Source of the DNA: Pseudomonas fulva NBRC 16637 = DSM 17717
GTDB taxonomy: Bacteria > Pseudomonadota > Gammaproteobacteria > Pseudomonadales > Pseudomonadaceae
NCBI RefSeq assembly: GCF_000730565.1
Contig: NZ_BBIQ01000001.1
Coordinates: 248,001-312,000 of the forward strand
Length of the DNA: 64,000 nt
Reading direction: 5' to 3'
This document shows positions 45,901 through 53,335 of this stretch, one piece after another (within the stretch, counting starts at the first letter, position 1; each line of letters begins with the position of its first letter). The notes below the pieces were generated by a model. That model searched no databases. It was not told where the DNA came from and worked only from the letters and a program-made list of their open reading frames with translations. The position numbers and the translations under genes were made by a program.

Positions 45901-46195
45901 GGGGTTGTCTAAGCTACTTACAATGACGCCAAACTCTTCTGAAAATATCGACAGGTTTTTGAAAGATTACGAAGTACATAAGAAGTGTCATATCGCTACT
46001 GTGAATACCAAGGGCAAGCTCGTTAGCCATTTGATAACTTCTGGTGTAGTTGTCATGTATGCATGGGAAATCGATGAAAGCGCCCAAGAGATTTCGGCTA
46101 TCAAACCTGATGACGATATCTACATTCCGGCAGGCATGGAAAATCCTCCAATCAATCGTGCGCTGGCGAAGCTTCGTTCGTTTGAAGCCAGGTAG
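42968..46195 (+). CDS. Large protein with a restriction-endonuclease-like N-terminus (candidate defence effector)
   Basis: About 1,075 residues; ATG at 42968 lies 7 nt after AGGAG (an adjacent ATG at 42965 is closer). Residues 45-200 look like an Mrr/PD-(D/E)XK nuclease: ELEFEIFVRKLCE (acidic helix), GPTAGGDGKTDTE (metal-binding Asp region) and WAFGVSTQKDWKTK (QxK strand). Residues 215-600 are helical with TPR-like pairs (for example VDLYTKRAIIYKEL, LRRGALSSDKKDYYRAIKCF). The remaining C-terminus is mixed alpha/beta. No Walker A motif is visible, so this is not a STAND ATPase. It may be a sensor-nuclease acting alone. A strong terminator lies downstream. Confidence 0.7.
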   Translation: MDKEQSATKITAPKPQDFLRARRPEQFSDSVKLQESTIDRSMLEYHFETLNNRSQELEFEIFVRKLCEREICPNLVAQTGPTAGGDGKTDTETYPVASQIAFFWGLNEAPESERWAFGVSTQKDWKTKCRKDVESIMSTGRGYVRIFCVTSRFIKNSSRASFQDELSEKYGVKVTILDRTWLLDRTLQPKNQHLAIDHLGLTGSIESKIQTGPFDADKQIQLTEIERQIEQIADPGRLTLSQVDLYTKRAIIYKELERDAVAVEHQFNIAVRTAKKFGTQRQHFDALYQLAWAAYWWLENAELFEETFEKTLAVAQGTDNVEVWEKVVTLFNLVVTSYRDDKCTLDVDLIEATIREKLNSLANNADMISGALQAKTSLALLDLLAAENEEQANKIFRSLSEIADSAHKLIGYPMARLVNLLEALDVAFGDLKAYEDLMDKLIDDAGARENSRMKAEMYLRRGALSSDKKDYYRAIKCFGLSLYGLYNSESKMEVFAALYMLSHAYEKQGLLWAARGAALMAAYVVTSDALKEQRSSYKQAAIYQRLMWIEGQLGRVSQSLTWYHLAQLVSQTVDEKLWTENQKMNYEVLIGQLLLNANFSDVEKIAWLPDKLNQLDLGLSADALLISLGHEDKAGPEGEAIDLHLMNMWRSIDMGAPVAPLDLYLDRWTTISSYILGCKVSVSFPVKSPCIELAQQLLAVLESFCAPMMADHATATVPAVDIDILLEDEDGFILKHSFDTAAQVTSAEILCSPFSIASLTDEQRDAIRQFYSEFCLHFVSIICPQISWSKIEAMLRDDKALERAVVFNCNIGLDSYFMGRKAVPSIESHQDAAYEIYKPTRRITWHEHHNVEPMDWPSKSDESEGRPKHPFQFSTMKHREIKVVSLIQEGLWSQAGWRGLGFQTCEGEIPVLIFGFENAAVGHRIFENIAKTIGDKNSNHTLRIALIQGIDRQNPPHYRVAVTSDLDRSEDRPSKVQAGLSKLLTMTPNSSENIDRFLKDYEVHKKCHIATVNTKGKLVSHLITSGVVVMYAWEIDESAQEISAIKPDDDIYIPAGMENPPINRALAKLRSFEAR

Positions 46196-46541
46196 AGATG
46201 CGTCAGCTACAAGGGTTGCCCCGGTCATGTCCTCCCCCTGGCTGTCCGGGAAAGGGTGACTTGGCGGCAATGCTTGGAGGTACATGGCTGTGTTCCAGCC
46301 TCGATTCATTACGCAACGATGGCGATGGCAGCAACCTAGCCGAGGCACGTTTGCTCAGTTAGGTCAGGGCTGCGCCTGGGCGACTGCCGGTGCATTTTTT
46401 GGAGGGTGCCCTTCCAAAAGCCCTTACTAGGGATAGACACCCGGCCTCCACGTTGTGTACCATGAATGTGTAGGCGCTTGGGCTTAATCGTCAGCAGGTT
46501 AAGAGCACCACTGAAGATCCAAGGGCAATGAAGTACGTGAG
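46196..46541. other. Gap between the nuclease-like gene and the shared terminator
   Basis: No credible gene. A weak stem with a bulge (TTTTGGAGGG / CCCTTCCAAAA, 46397-46418) may be a terminator of the nuclease-like gene. Confidence 0.4.
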
Positions 46542-46566
46542 AAGGCCACCCCTAAAGGGTGGCCTT
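46542..46566. terminator. Strong Rho-independent terminator
   Basis: A perfect 10-bp stem AAGGCCACCC/GGGTGGCCTT with loop CTAAA, followed by TTCC on the plus strand and by TCTCACG on the other. It lies between the convergent nuclease-like and Abi-like genes. Confidence 0.75.
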
Positions 46567-46769
46567 TTCCTTTTCAAGATACCGAGAAAATCCAGTTCTG
46601 CCGCTGCGTCAGCGCTGCTACGCGTGAAGCTCCCCTCTTTTTGCTTCAGAGCCGCCGCTCGCAGTGCTTTACTCCCTGCCGCCCCATTCTCGTTCAAGCA
46701 CCCTGGATTCGAGCATGACGGCTGATCGGGTGCGGTGAGTATAAAGGGCGGCCACATGGACGTGAGGCA

Positions 46770-47750
46770 TCAGTGAGTGGGATAGAAATTTCCAATCACT
46801 TTCTGCTGGTGGGAGATCTGGATCGGTTTGCCACTCTTGAGTACCAGTTTCATGCCCCAGGATTTTGTCATGCTGCTGAGCTTGACGTCTGAGTGGGCGT
46901 ACCCGCACTTGAAGCCGTCCAAAGCTTCCTGCGTCATCAGGTACAAAGACTTTTGATGAAACTCTGACTGTTCATGGTCACTAGCTCTGTCTTTCGACAG
47001 CCAATGGAGCGTCTGGGTGATACGGCGATAGAGCATGTTCAGCCGGGCAAGCACTTCAGCTTCAGTAGCGGGAGCCGGGTACTCTACATTGACCGTTACC
47101 CCCTTTACTTCTTTCTTTTCTTCTTTGATGTCCGGGATTTTCCACAGCGGCTCGAAATGTGCGACGCGGTTGCGCAGGGATCTGAGGGTCTCAAGGCGCG
47201 CGTAGACGGTGCCTACGTTCGTCTTGTTGTTCCAGTGTCCGGCGTTACTCGCGTATCGATGGTAAGGAAAGATAGTCGGGATGATTGTGTTCCAAGACAG
47301 GCCGAGATCCAGCAGTGGTGCCCAGAAGCCGAACGTCATGTTCGCGATCACTTGATTAGGACTGACCGGATGGAGTTTCGGGGTGTAGATGTATCGTTTT
47401 TGAGCCTTGTTCCAGTACCTGTCATGAGTGACGGCCTGAACCTTCTCCGAGCTTTTCCCGCTTAATGCAAGCACCTCGTACCAGTTGTTGGCATCAGCGC
47501 TGCCGATGATCCTGGATGGATGCTGGGCCATCGCGTACTGGCTCAGAGCGAGGTGGAAGCGATTTCTTAACGCCACTTCGACGATGCCTGTTAATCGCAT
47601 GAAATTCGTGGATATAACTTCGTTCCAGCAATAGAGGCCGTACAGCTCTGTGTCGGACGCCGGATTGAAAAAACGCCGGTAGGAGGACAGTCGGGCAGCT
47701 GAAATGGAGTCCAGCGAGCTGAGTAGGTTGAGCGGCGTCGGGTTGTACAT
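46770..47750 (-). CDS. Abi-like (HEPN) protein 1
   Basis: A 326-residue protein (start MYNPTPLNLLSSLDSIS; a longer frame to 47912 is less likely). It matches the Abi-like/AbiD group: RLSSYRRFFNPASDTELYGLYCWNEVIS, GIVEVALRNRFHLAL and SLRNRVAHFEPLW with the R-x4-H HEPN motif. Such proteins are abortive-infection factors, probably RNases. A second family member lies 930 nt away on the other strand, and the two diverge. The gap between them contains a 19-bp hairpin. Confidence 0.8.
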   Translation of the reverse strand: MYNPTPLNLLSSLDSISAARLSSYRRFFNPASDTELYGLYCWNEVISTNFMRLTGIVEVALRNRFHLALSQYAMAQHPSRIIGSADANNWYEVLALSGKSSEKVQAVTHDRYWNKAQKRYIYTPKLHPVSPNQVIANMTFGFWAPLLDLGLSWNTIIPTIFPYHRYASNAGHWNNKTNVGTVYARLETLRSLRNRVAHFEPLWKIPDIKEEKKEVKGVTVNVEYPAPATEAEVLARLNMLYRRITQTLHWLSKDRASDHEQSEFHQKSLYLMTQEALDGFKCGYAHSDVKLSSMTKSWGMKLVLKSGKPIQISHQQKVIGNFYPTH

Positions 47751-48113
47751 GGTTGCTTCCACTGCGATCTTCAGCGCGAGCTTAGTCGGCGTGCGTTGCT
47801 TTAAGGGCCGGCGGTTGACCCTTGAGGTTACTCGGTAATGGGTCGAGTTCGCCATCGGCATGAAGGCCAAGTACACATGTACCTGCCAAAGAAGGACGTT
47901 GCGTTTCGACAAGGTCTAACGTACAAGCCCCTAGTTAGGCCAGCCAATCAAGGCAGTTGCCTATGTCTTTCGGGAAGTAATTGCTTCTCGGGTCATTGCA
48001 TGACTGGCTCTGTCGTCTATGGCTATCTTGAGTCGACGCATTGATCGATGCCGAGAGCACTCAGAAGCCACGTAGAGGTTTGGTCGCTGAAACGAAAAAG
48101 TTTGTGAAAAAAT

Positions 48114-48154
48114 GCTCTATAGGAGGTCGGGCTTTGCCCGGCCTCCTATAGAGC
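48114..48154. repeat. Long hairpin, 19-bp stem
   Basis: GCTCTATAGGAGGTCGGGC pairs over 19 positions with its downstream arm (one G-T pair), loop TTT. No T-run follows the base, so it is not a classic terminator. It could be a recombination site, a protein-binding cruciform or a small-RNA element. Confidence 0.6.
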
Positions 48155-48269
48155 GAAATTCAGTGTAACCCGATCATCTTTGTAAGTAGACTATCTGTCA
48201 ATATAAAAGTCAACTTGATGAGGGTATTTACTTTATCCAACTTACCGTGCAAGCGTGGGGATCAAACTA

Positions 48270-48422
48270 ATGTTCGAGCTTCTCGACATCGGGAAATCAG
48301 GAACGTTTGGAGGGGTTTTAGGAAGGTGCACGGCGATCGGAGGCTGTGCGGTCGGTGTCGGCAGGCGGTTTGAGAACGTCGCTGCTGCGGGCTCGAAGAG
48401 ACCGGCTGGCCGTTTAGAGTAA
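48270..48422 (+). CDS. Possible small Gly/Ala-rich protein
   Basis: A 50-codon frame (MFELLDIGKSGTFGGVLGRC...) with GGGG 8 nt upstream. The composition is glycine-rich with a weakly hydrophobic centre. No homologue is recalled, so it may be spurious. Confidence 0.25.
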   Translation: MFELLDIGKSGTFGGVLGRCTAIGGCAVGVGRRFENVAAAGSKRPAGRLE

Positions 48423-48522
48423 GTAGGCCACTTGAGCCTTTATGCCGACAAGGAGCAGACGATATGTGATGGCCGCTTGGATGCAGGGGATAGAACGGGT
48501 ACGTGTGTTCCAGAAACGAAAA

Positions 48523-48541
48523 CCCCGGCTCGAGGCCGGGG
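48523..48541. terminator. GC-rich hairpin
   Basis: CCCCGGC - TCGAG - GCCGGGG, a 7-bp stem preceded by GAAAA, followed by CGGGTGTTT. It resembles common pseudomonad terminators but has only a short T tract. Confidence 0.45.
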
Positions 48542-48623
48542 CGGGTGTTTCGTGGTCTTTGCAAGGAGTCGTAAGCTTTCGCTCATTGGAGCTCAATGCC
48601 AACCGTTTTTCAATCGTACGAGC

Positions 48624-48654
48624 GGTTGACACTGATGTCAACCCCCTTTATACA
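48624..48654 (+). promoter_or_regulatory. Consensus promoter with an overlapping operator
   Basis: TTGACA (48626-48631), a 17-nt spacer and TATACA (48649-48654): near-perfect sigma-70 promoter for the Abi-like gene at 48681. The -35 element lies inside a perfect inverted repeat GGTTGACA-CTGA-TGTCAACC (48624-48643), which should bind a repressor. Confidence 0.75.
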
Positions 48655-48680
48655 GGCACCTGGCCAGTAGGAAGCCGAGC

Positions 48681-49592
48681 ATGCCGCACACCGTCCAGTA
48701 TAGACCCCAGCTGATCGACCACCTCATCAGCTCTCACCGGATCGCCAGCTACAGCAAGGTATTTTCGACCAGCAATGACGCTGAGCTAGTGGGGGCCTAC
48801 CTGTGGAACTCGCACGTTTGTGGCGTTCTCTACCCTCTGCTCAGCGCGGCGGAGGTCACGTTGCGGAACTCGATTGACACCGTCCTGACGGCTGATCTTG
48901 GGAAATTTTGGTGGAAGGCAAAAACGCTTAAGTACAAGAGCTTTACCCCCGGAGGCCAGGTGCCCGATGCGGTTGCGAAACTGACCCAAAATTTCGGGTC
49001 AGCCTTCAATACCGCCTGGTACGAGCGCAAAAGCCGGCAGGTCAGCGGGCAGCCAGACCACCAAGAAGTCGTATCCAAAACGGAATTCTCCACATGGGAA
49101 TTCGTTTTGGACAACGAATACATGGGTAACAACCTTATCTGGCCGAAGAATCTGGGGCGGGTTTTCAAGGGCCAGTGGCCAACGACTCAGGCGAGCGCCA
49201 TGCTTGCCGGATGCAAGGATCAGGTTGCACTGGTAAGGAAGTTCCGAAATCGAGTGTTCCACCACGAACCCGCTTGGAAGCGTTTCAACGTCAATGATGA
49301 GCACCAAGCAGTGGCCCACCTGCACGAGAAAATTAGCAAAATCACTGAGCTGATCTCATGGATTTCGCCAGAAAAGATCGACCTCCTAGAGAAATCCGGG
49401 GTGATCCGAACGGCCTACCGTGCCTGCTCCGTAGCCGAAATCGAACGGTTCAAGTACCAGTCCAAAACGAGCACGGTTAACAGCATGGTCAAGCTCATCA
49501 AGGTTGCAGAGGCTGCAAGTGCCGGGAACGAGGTGCTGAAGATTGCAGTGTATGGAAAGCGGAAGACGGTCTATACCCTCCAGGCTGACTGA
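48681..49592 (+). CDS. Abi-like (HEPN) protein 2
   Basis: A 303-residue relative of the protein at 46770: IASYSKVFSTSNDAELVGAYLWNSHV, LLSAAEVTLRNSIDTVL and FRNRVFHHEPAWKRF with the R-x4-H motif (RNRVFH). It begins 27 nt after a consensus promoter with a built-in operator, so it is probably held off until a signal comes. It converges on hamB with a 75-nt gap. It probably acts in abortive infection; no partner gene is evident. Confidence 0.75.
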   Translation: MPHTVQYRPQLIDHLISSHRIASYSKVFSTSNDAELVGAYLWNSHVCGVLYPLLSAAEVTLRNSIDTVLTADLGKFWWKAKTLKYKSFTPGGQVPDAVAKLTQNFGSAFNTAWYERKSRQVSGQPDHQEVVSKTEFSTWEFVLDNEYMGNNLIWPKNLGRVFKGQWPTTQASAMLAGCKDQVALVRKFRNRVFHHEPAWKRFNVNDEHQAVAHLHEKISKITELISWISPEKIDLLEKSGVIRTAYRACSVAEIERFKYQSKTSTVNSMVKLIKVAEAASAGNEVLKIAVYGKRKTVYTLQAD

Positions 49593-49667
49593 TAGCTGCT
49601 CTGCTGGTTGCCCGCCCTCCCAGTATCAACTAGGCGAGCGGGCATCATCCTTCAGCTCTCTGTGGGG

Positions 49668-52148
49668 CTACGCCGACTGCTCTGGCACAGGTTTCAAGTT
49701 CATCTGGGCTTCAAAAATCAGCAGGTCACTTTCTTCGTTCCGTCTCATCAGCCCGATTACATGGGAGCTGACCTCGATCTCACCATTCGCATTCATGCGC
49801 ACATACCGAGGATATCGATCAAGCAACAGTTCGGATAATCCGCGACTATAGCCCTCGCGAATCAATTTAATTTTTGATTCATCGTCGGTACCGTACTTCA
49901 CTCGCTTGTAGAAACTAGGCTCGACGGCGCCAACTCCATTGAGGATCTCAAGGAATCTGAAGATTTTGTTGTCAAAAAAGTCATCTTCGTCTTTGAGCCT
50001 TACAATTGCGAGATTGACTCGTTCCACCTCGTTTTTTCGAGAAATTCTCACATAGTGAGCGCTATGGCTATTTCTGTACTTGGTGTCGCCCCAGCTTGAC
50101 ACGAATACATAGTCGGTGCCTTTCGTTTGGGGGAGATCTTCCCAGTATTTTAACGTGTGTCTGATGATTTGTTTTGTAGTGCGTTTTTTTAGTTTCCAAT
50201 CTAGGAACATTGCGTAGAAGTCCAACGCTGCCTGGTTTTTTAGGCGCAGCATGTCGCTATTTTTTGTTCCAGCATGAAACTTTTCGATGAAGCAAGTCTT
50301 GATGTCGGTTAAGAGCCGGTCGGCGGTATTGATTGGCCCATTCGCCTCGAGTGATAGGCTAATGGCTTCGTCCACTTCTTCTTCTGAGGCAAATACGTCG
50401 ATTTCGCTGACGCTGTTGGCGATCATTAAGCGGCCAACCTCTGTCTTTACATATTTGCATTCTTCGCCAGTGACAACGCCTGGCTGAAGGTTTTCAAGCC
50501 TAGATACGGCGTCCTTGTGGCGAAGGGCGGCCTTGTCATCACTTATATCTGCTGCTTGGAGGAGAACATTGTTGACCGTGTCTTCGTCTTCCTGCGCGAC
50601 GTTTACGGAATTTTCGTAGAACGTCTTGAGGTTCGCTCTCTTATGGGTGTACTCATCAACCCCCAAAAGGTAAATGCTGGATTCAAGTTTTTGCAGTGCA
50701 GAGCCTGCCTTGGGGTCAAATACCTCACTAAATCTGTTTACCCGTCCAATCAAATTTTTGAACTGTGATGACGTCAGATTTCCTCTTCCTTTGGAATAGT
50801 CAAATATAAACAATCGTTCAATTGGTAAGTTTACTCCTTCAAGCAACGTTGAGTTGCATACCAAGTATTTCATTGCCTTGGACTTATTGAACAGATTTTC
50901 AAGATAAAGACGGATGGTATCTGGGATTGATCCGTGATGGTACATCACACCCTTTCGTAAGCAGGCGATTAGCCGATAGCGTTTGTCGAACGTTTCCTCG
51001 AGTTCGTCGCAAGCTGTTTGAACCAGCGGGCACTCAATATTTGGCAAGCCCTCGGCTAGTTCTAGCGCAAACTGCTCGATCCGTTTCTTGGTGTTTCCGT
51101 AGATAATGTTCTTGGCTAAAGATTCATTTTTAATAAGGTCAAAACAATTCTCGTGTTTGCGATCTATGTCAATCCAGTGGTTAAGGAAATGATCATAAAG
51201 TTTAAGCTTCCCATCATCTTTTCCGGTTCTGAAGTCTCTAACAAGGAAGCGTTCAGATTTAATGTACTCATTGATCCTGAATCCCTTAGGTGTCATGTCC
51301 AAGTACCGAACGCGGACGTTAAGCTCGTTGCATAGGAATGGCGTAAGGAACTTGAAAGACGTGAAGGGGTTTCGAGCGCCCAATATACATAGCATGGTGG
51401 CCAATAGTTCGTTGCGACTATCGCCTTGGAGAAGGTTGTGCGCCTCGTCCACGAACACCATGTCGAAATTTAAATAACTATGCTCGTTAAGCAATCGATT
51501 CAGTCGTTCTTGGGTCAGTACAAAAACACGGCAGTCTCGCTCAGGAGAGTACATCTCGGGGTGTGTTATGACTTTGCCCATGTCCTTGATATCAGCATAA
51601 ATCAACCGCTTCTTTGTTTGGGCTAGTAAGGCTTTTGACGGTACAAGAATGAGTACACGTTTTTCAGGATTGTCTCTAACGGACTTAATGATCAGTTCTG
51701 ATTTGCCGTAAGAGGTCGGTGCTACTACAACTGAAGAGTTTTCATACTCGTCTTGTACGAAAGTTCTTAGGATGTCCTGCTGCTCTGTGAGCACCATGCC
51801 TTGATCGCGGAAGGTATCCACATAGCTGCTTACGATATTCTGAATAAATGATTTACTCAGCCGCTCATCTTGCTCAAGCTTTTTTCCTATAACGGCAGAG
51901 ACTGGAAGTAGCCCGCTATTTACGGCTACGTCGTAAAGAGGCTCGTATCGACCAGTTAAATTTCCATAAAATAGGGTAATTCGATAGCCTAGACGCTTTA
52001 TCTCAGCTGCGCTGTGATTAAGTAGCAGTACGGCGATGGCCAGAAGTTTAACGGTTTCGCTGTCGGACAAGTCGCGTCCGCGTAGAAGATCCATGTAGAT
52101 GTCTTTGAAGCGAGTCTTTGCCAGCTCCTTTATGGTAAGTTCTTGCAT
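49668..52148 (-). CDS. hamB: Hachiman defence helicase HamB
   Basis: An 826-residue superfamily 2 helicase. Motif I is APTSYGKSEL (Lys149), motif II is FVDEAHNLL (DEAH at 234-237), and a late motif VI-like QFKNLIGRVNR is present. Its ATG lies directly after the hamA stop (TAAATG), so the two genes are coupled. HamB senses and holds the HamA nuclease until invading DNA is met. The gene is AT-rich relative to the flanks. Confidence 0.9.
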   Translation of the reverse strand: MQELTIKELAKTRFKDIYMDLLRGRDLSDSETVKLLAIAVLLLNHSAAEIKRLGYRITLFYGNLTGRYEPLYDVAVNSGLLPVSAVIGKKLEQDERLSKSFIQNIVSSYVDTFRDQGMVLTEQQDILRTFVQDEYENSSVVVAPTSYGKSELIIKSVRDNPEKRVLILVPSKALLAQTKKRLIYADIKDMGKVITHPEMYSPERDCRVFVLTQERLNRLLNEHSYLNFDMVFVDEAHNLLQGDSRNELLATMLCILGARNPFTSFKFLTPFLCNELNVRVRYLDMTPKGFRINEYIKSERFLVRDFRTGKDDGKLKLYDHFLNHWIDIDRKHENCFDLIKNESLAKNIIYGNTKKRIEQFALELAEGLPNIECPLVQTACDELEETFDKRYRLIACLRKGVMYHHGSIPDTIRLYLENLFNKSKAMKYLVCNSTLLEGVNLPIERLFIFDYSKGRGNLTSSQFKNLIGRVNRFSEVFDPKAGSALQKLESSIYLLGVDEYTHKRANLKTFYENSVNVAQEDEDTVNNVLLQAADISDDKAALRHKDAVSRLENLQPGVVTGEECKYVKTEVGRLMIANSVSEIDVFASEEEVDEAISLSLEANGPINTADRLLTDIKTCFIEKFHAGTKNSDMLRLKNQAALDFYAMFLDWKLKKRTTKQIIRHTLKYWEDLPQTKGTDYVFVSSWGDTKYRNSHSAHYVRISRKNEVERVNLAIVRLKDEDDFFDNKIFRFLEILNGVGAVEPSFYKRVKYGTDDESKIKLIREGYSRGLSELLLDRYPRYVRMNANGEIEVSSHVIGLMRRNEESDLLIFEAQMNLKPVPEQSA

Positions 52149-53105
52149 TTAGCATCCTGCCTCTGTGCGGAGGAAATCTTCGAGCTTCAGAAGAGTTCCT
52201 TTCTGTAGCGATAGCACCAAAACGGTTTTGAATATCGGGTTGGTTATCAGCTTGTTTGTAAAGTCTTCGACTGTTGTTTCTTCTACTTTGCAGGTCGCAT
52301 CGTTAAATAGTGCAGATACCAGGACGACGTTATTGTCTGAGGCCACAGCAGTGTCCAGGTACGCGTTGTCACCTTCGACACCTAGGATCTCAAGAACTGA
52401 TTCTTTATAGTCTTTACTGTCGTTGATTGACTTTTGGGCGGCATTAATCGCGTTGTGCCAATGGTTCGTTTCAGCCTCGGCGAGCCGGCCCTTTAGGTCA
52501 TCTCGCGCCTTAGCAAGCAACCCTCTGGTGGCTGCGCACGAAGTTTTAGTGCCTGCACCACCCGACTTCACCTCGGTGATCCAAACTTCGTTAGATGCGG
52601 ATTCGTAAAGGACGAGATCAAAGCCCTTCCGGATGCTTTTTTCTTCCATATTGAAGAAGGGGGATACGACATCGAAGTTATCGAGCTTTTTGAGAATGAT
52701 CACGTGTGCCAGGAGTTCTCCGAGCATCCCGATTCGTGTCTTCTCATCTTTAGTCGAGTAGCGATCCCAGAAGGATTTAAGGGTGGCCGCATACTTGAAC
52801 ATGAGCATGCTACGGCTGGCGAAATCGGCTCCGTGGCAGATTCGCGTTAGGTTGTCCCGAAGAGCGGTCTTGAGCTCATCTGAGAAATTCTCAACGCAGC
52901 ACAATGCGTACTGACCGGCTTGCTTGAAGATTACGCCATCCATAACACGATCTTTCCAAAGGGGCCGCAGCCTTTGCTTTCCCCATCGCCGGAGGCGACA
53001 GGATTCGAGGATCTGGCAGCCAGGAATCAGCTCTTCGGTGAGCGTCTGCGCTCGCGATAAAAGAGGCAATTCACGGCAATCAATGCCATAGAGGCACTGT
53101 GCCAT
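52149..53105 (-). CDS. hamA: Hachiman defence nuclease HamA (DUF1837)
   Basis: A 318-residue protein with the DUF1837 nuclease core: RIGMLGELLAHVIILKKL (Glu130), KGFDLVLYES (Asp163) and VWITEVKSG (Glu178-x-Lys180), the PD-(D/E)XK set. It is followed without a gap by the DEAH helicase hamB, the exact two-gene layout of Hachiman. In known systems active HamAB degrades DNA of the infected cell. It is the last gene of the island, about 230 nt from the right end. Confidence 0.9.
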   Translation of the reverse strand: MAQCLYGIDCRELPLLSRAQTLTEELIPGCQILESCRLRRWGKQRLRPLWKDRVMDGVIFKQAGQYALCCVENFSDELKTALRDNLTRICHGADFASRSMLMFKYAATLKSFWDRYSTKDEKTRIGMLGELLAHVIILKKLDNFDVVSPFFNMEEKSIRKGFDLVLYESASNEVWITEVKSGGAGTKTSCAATRGLLAKARDDLKGRLAEAETNHWHNAINAAQKSINDSKDYKESVLEILGVEGDNAYLDTAVASDNNVVLVSALFNDATCKVEETTVEDFTNKLITNPIFKTVLVLSLQKGTLLKLEDFLRTEAGC

Positions 53106-53334
53106 TTCGTCGCGAGTATAGCGATAGGGATAGGGCAGGAGGCTGTAGCTCCCACAAACGCTGGTTGGCCGTTAGGCCCCGTAAACACTGGGCTTGAGCC
53201 AAATGTGATTGCTGCACATGTGTCTTGCTATTCTTGTCGTACTGTGCGATATTTGTTTTGCACACAAGCACATACCGTGTTAAAGCTAGAATCTACGGTG
53301 AAATGTGCATATAAAGTGTCGGAAGAATTTTTTG
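53106..53334. other. Right-end region of the island
   Basis: It holds the hamA upstream region and the right terminal sequences, with no gene. AT-rich, with short repeated TGTGC/GCACA words that may be recombinase-binding sites. Confidence 0.5.
53238..53248 (-). repeat. Right-end copy of the 11-bp terminal inverted repeat
   Basis: CGTACTGTGCG, exact reverse complement of 17380-17390. It lies about 86 nt inside the right end, against 20 nt on the left, so the ends are asymmetric, as in other multi-recombinase elements. Confidence 0.55.
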
Positions 53335-53335
53335 G
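53331..53335. other. Right attachment junction
   Basis: Island sequence (CGGAAGAATTTTT) meets the remainder of host thyA (GGTACGCCATTC) here. The crossover is uncertain by a few T/G residues. Confidence 0.85.

Larger units (their letters stand above)
47751..48680. other. 930-nt intergenic region between the two Abi-like genes
   Basis: It holds a 19-bp hairpin (48114-48154), a possible 50-residue frame (48270-48422), a GC hairpin (48523-48541) and a consensus promoter with operator (48624-48654). Other frames show no credible starts. Confidence 0.5.
17360..53334. mobile_element. Island of about 36 kb inserted in thyA and carrying its own thyA
   Basis: The two halves of host thyA define the element: left junction near 17357-17360 (GGCCT then TTTATCTGAC) and right junction near 53331-53335 (GAATTTTT then GGTACGCC). 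No long flanking direct repeat is visible, at most a few T residues, as expected for Tn554-type recombination with a short heterologous core. Next to the left end lie three tyrosine-recombinase-like genes, a small HTH/coiled-coil gene and a replacement thyA. The remaining cargo is regulators, unknown genes and defence genes. Base composition and codon use are more AT-rich and uneven than in the flanks. No conjugation or phage structural genes are seen. Confidence 0.92.

Noticed and set aside
48414..48714. Overlapping frames on both strands before the second Abi-like gene
   Set aside because: They cross the consensus promoter and the GC hairpin and show no domain, so regulatory DNA is the better explanation.
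17360..53334. Prophage or conjugative element
   Set aside because: No capsid, tail, lysis, terminase, relaxase or type IV secretion gene is visible.
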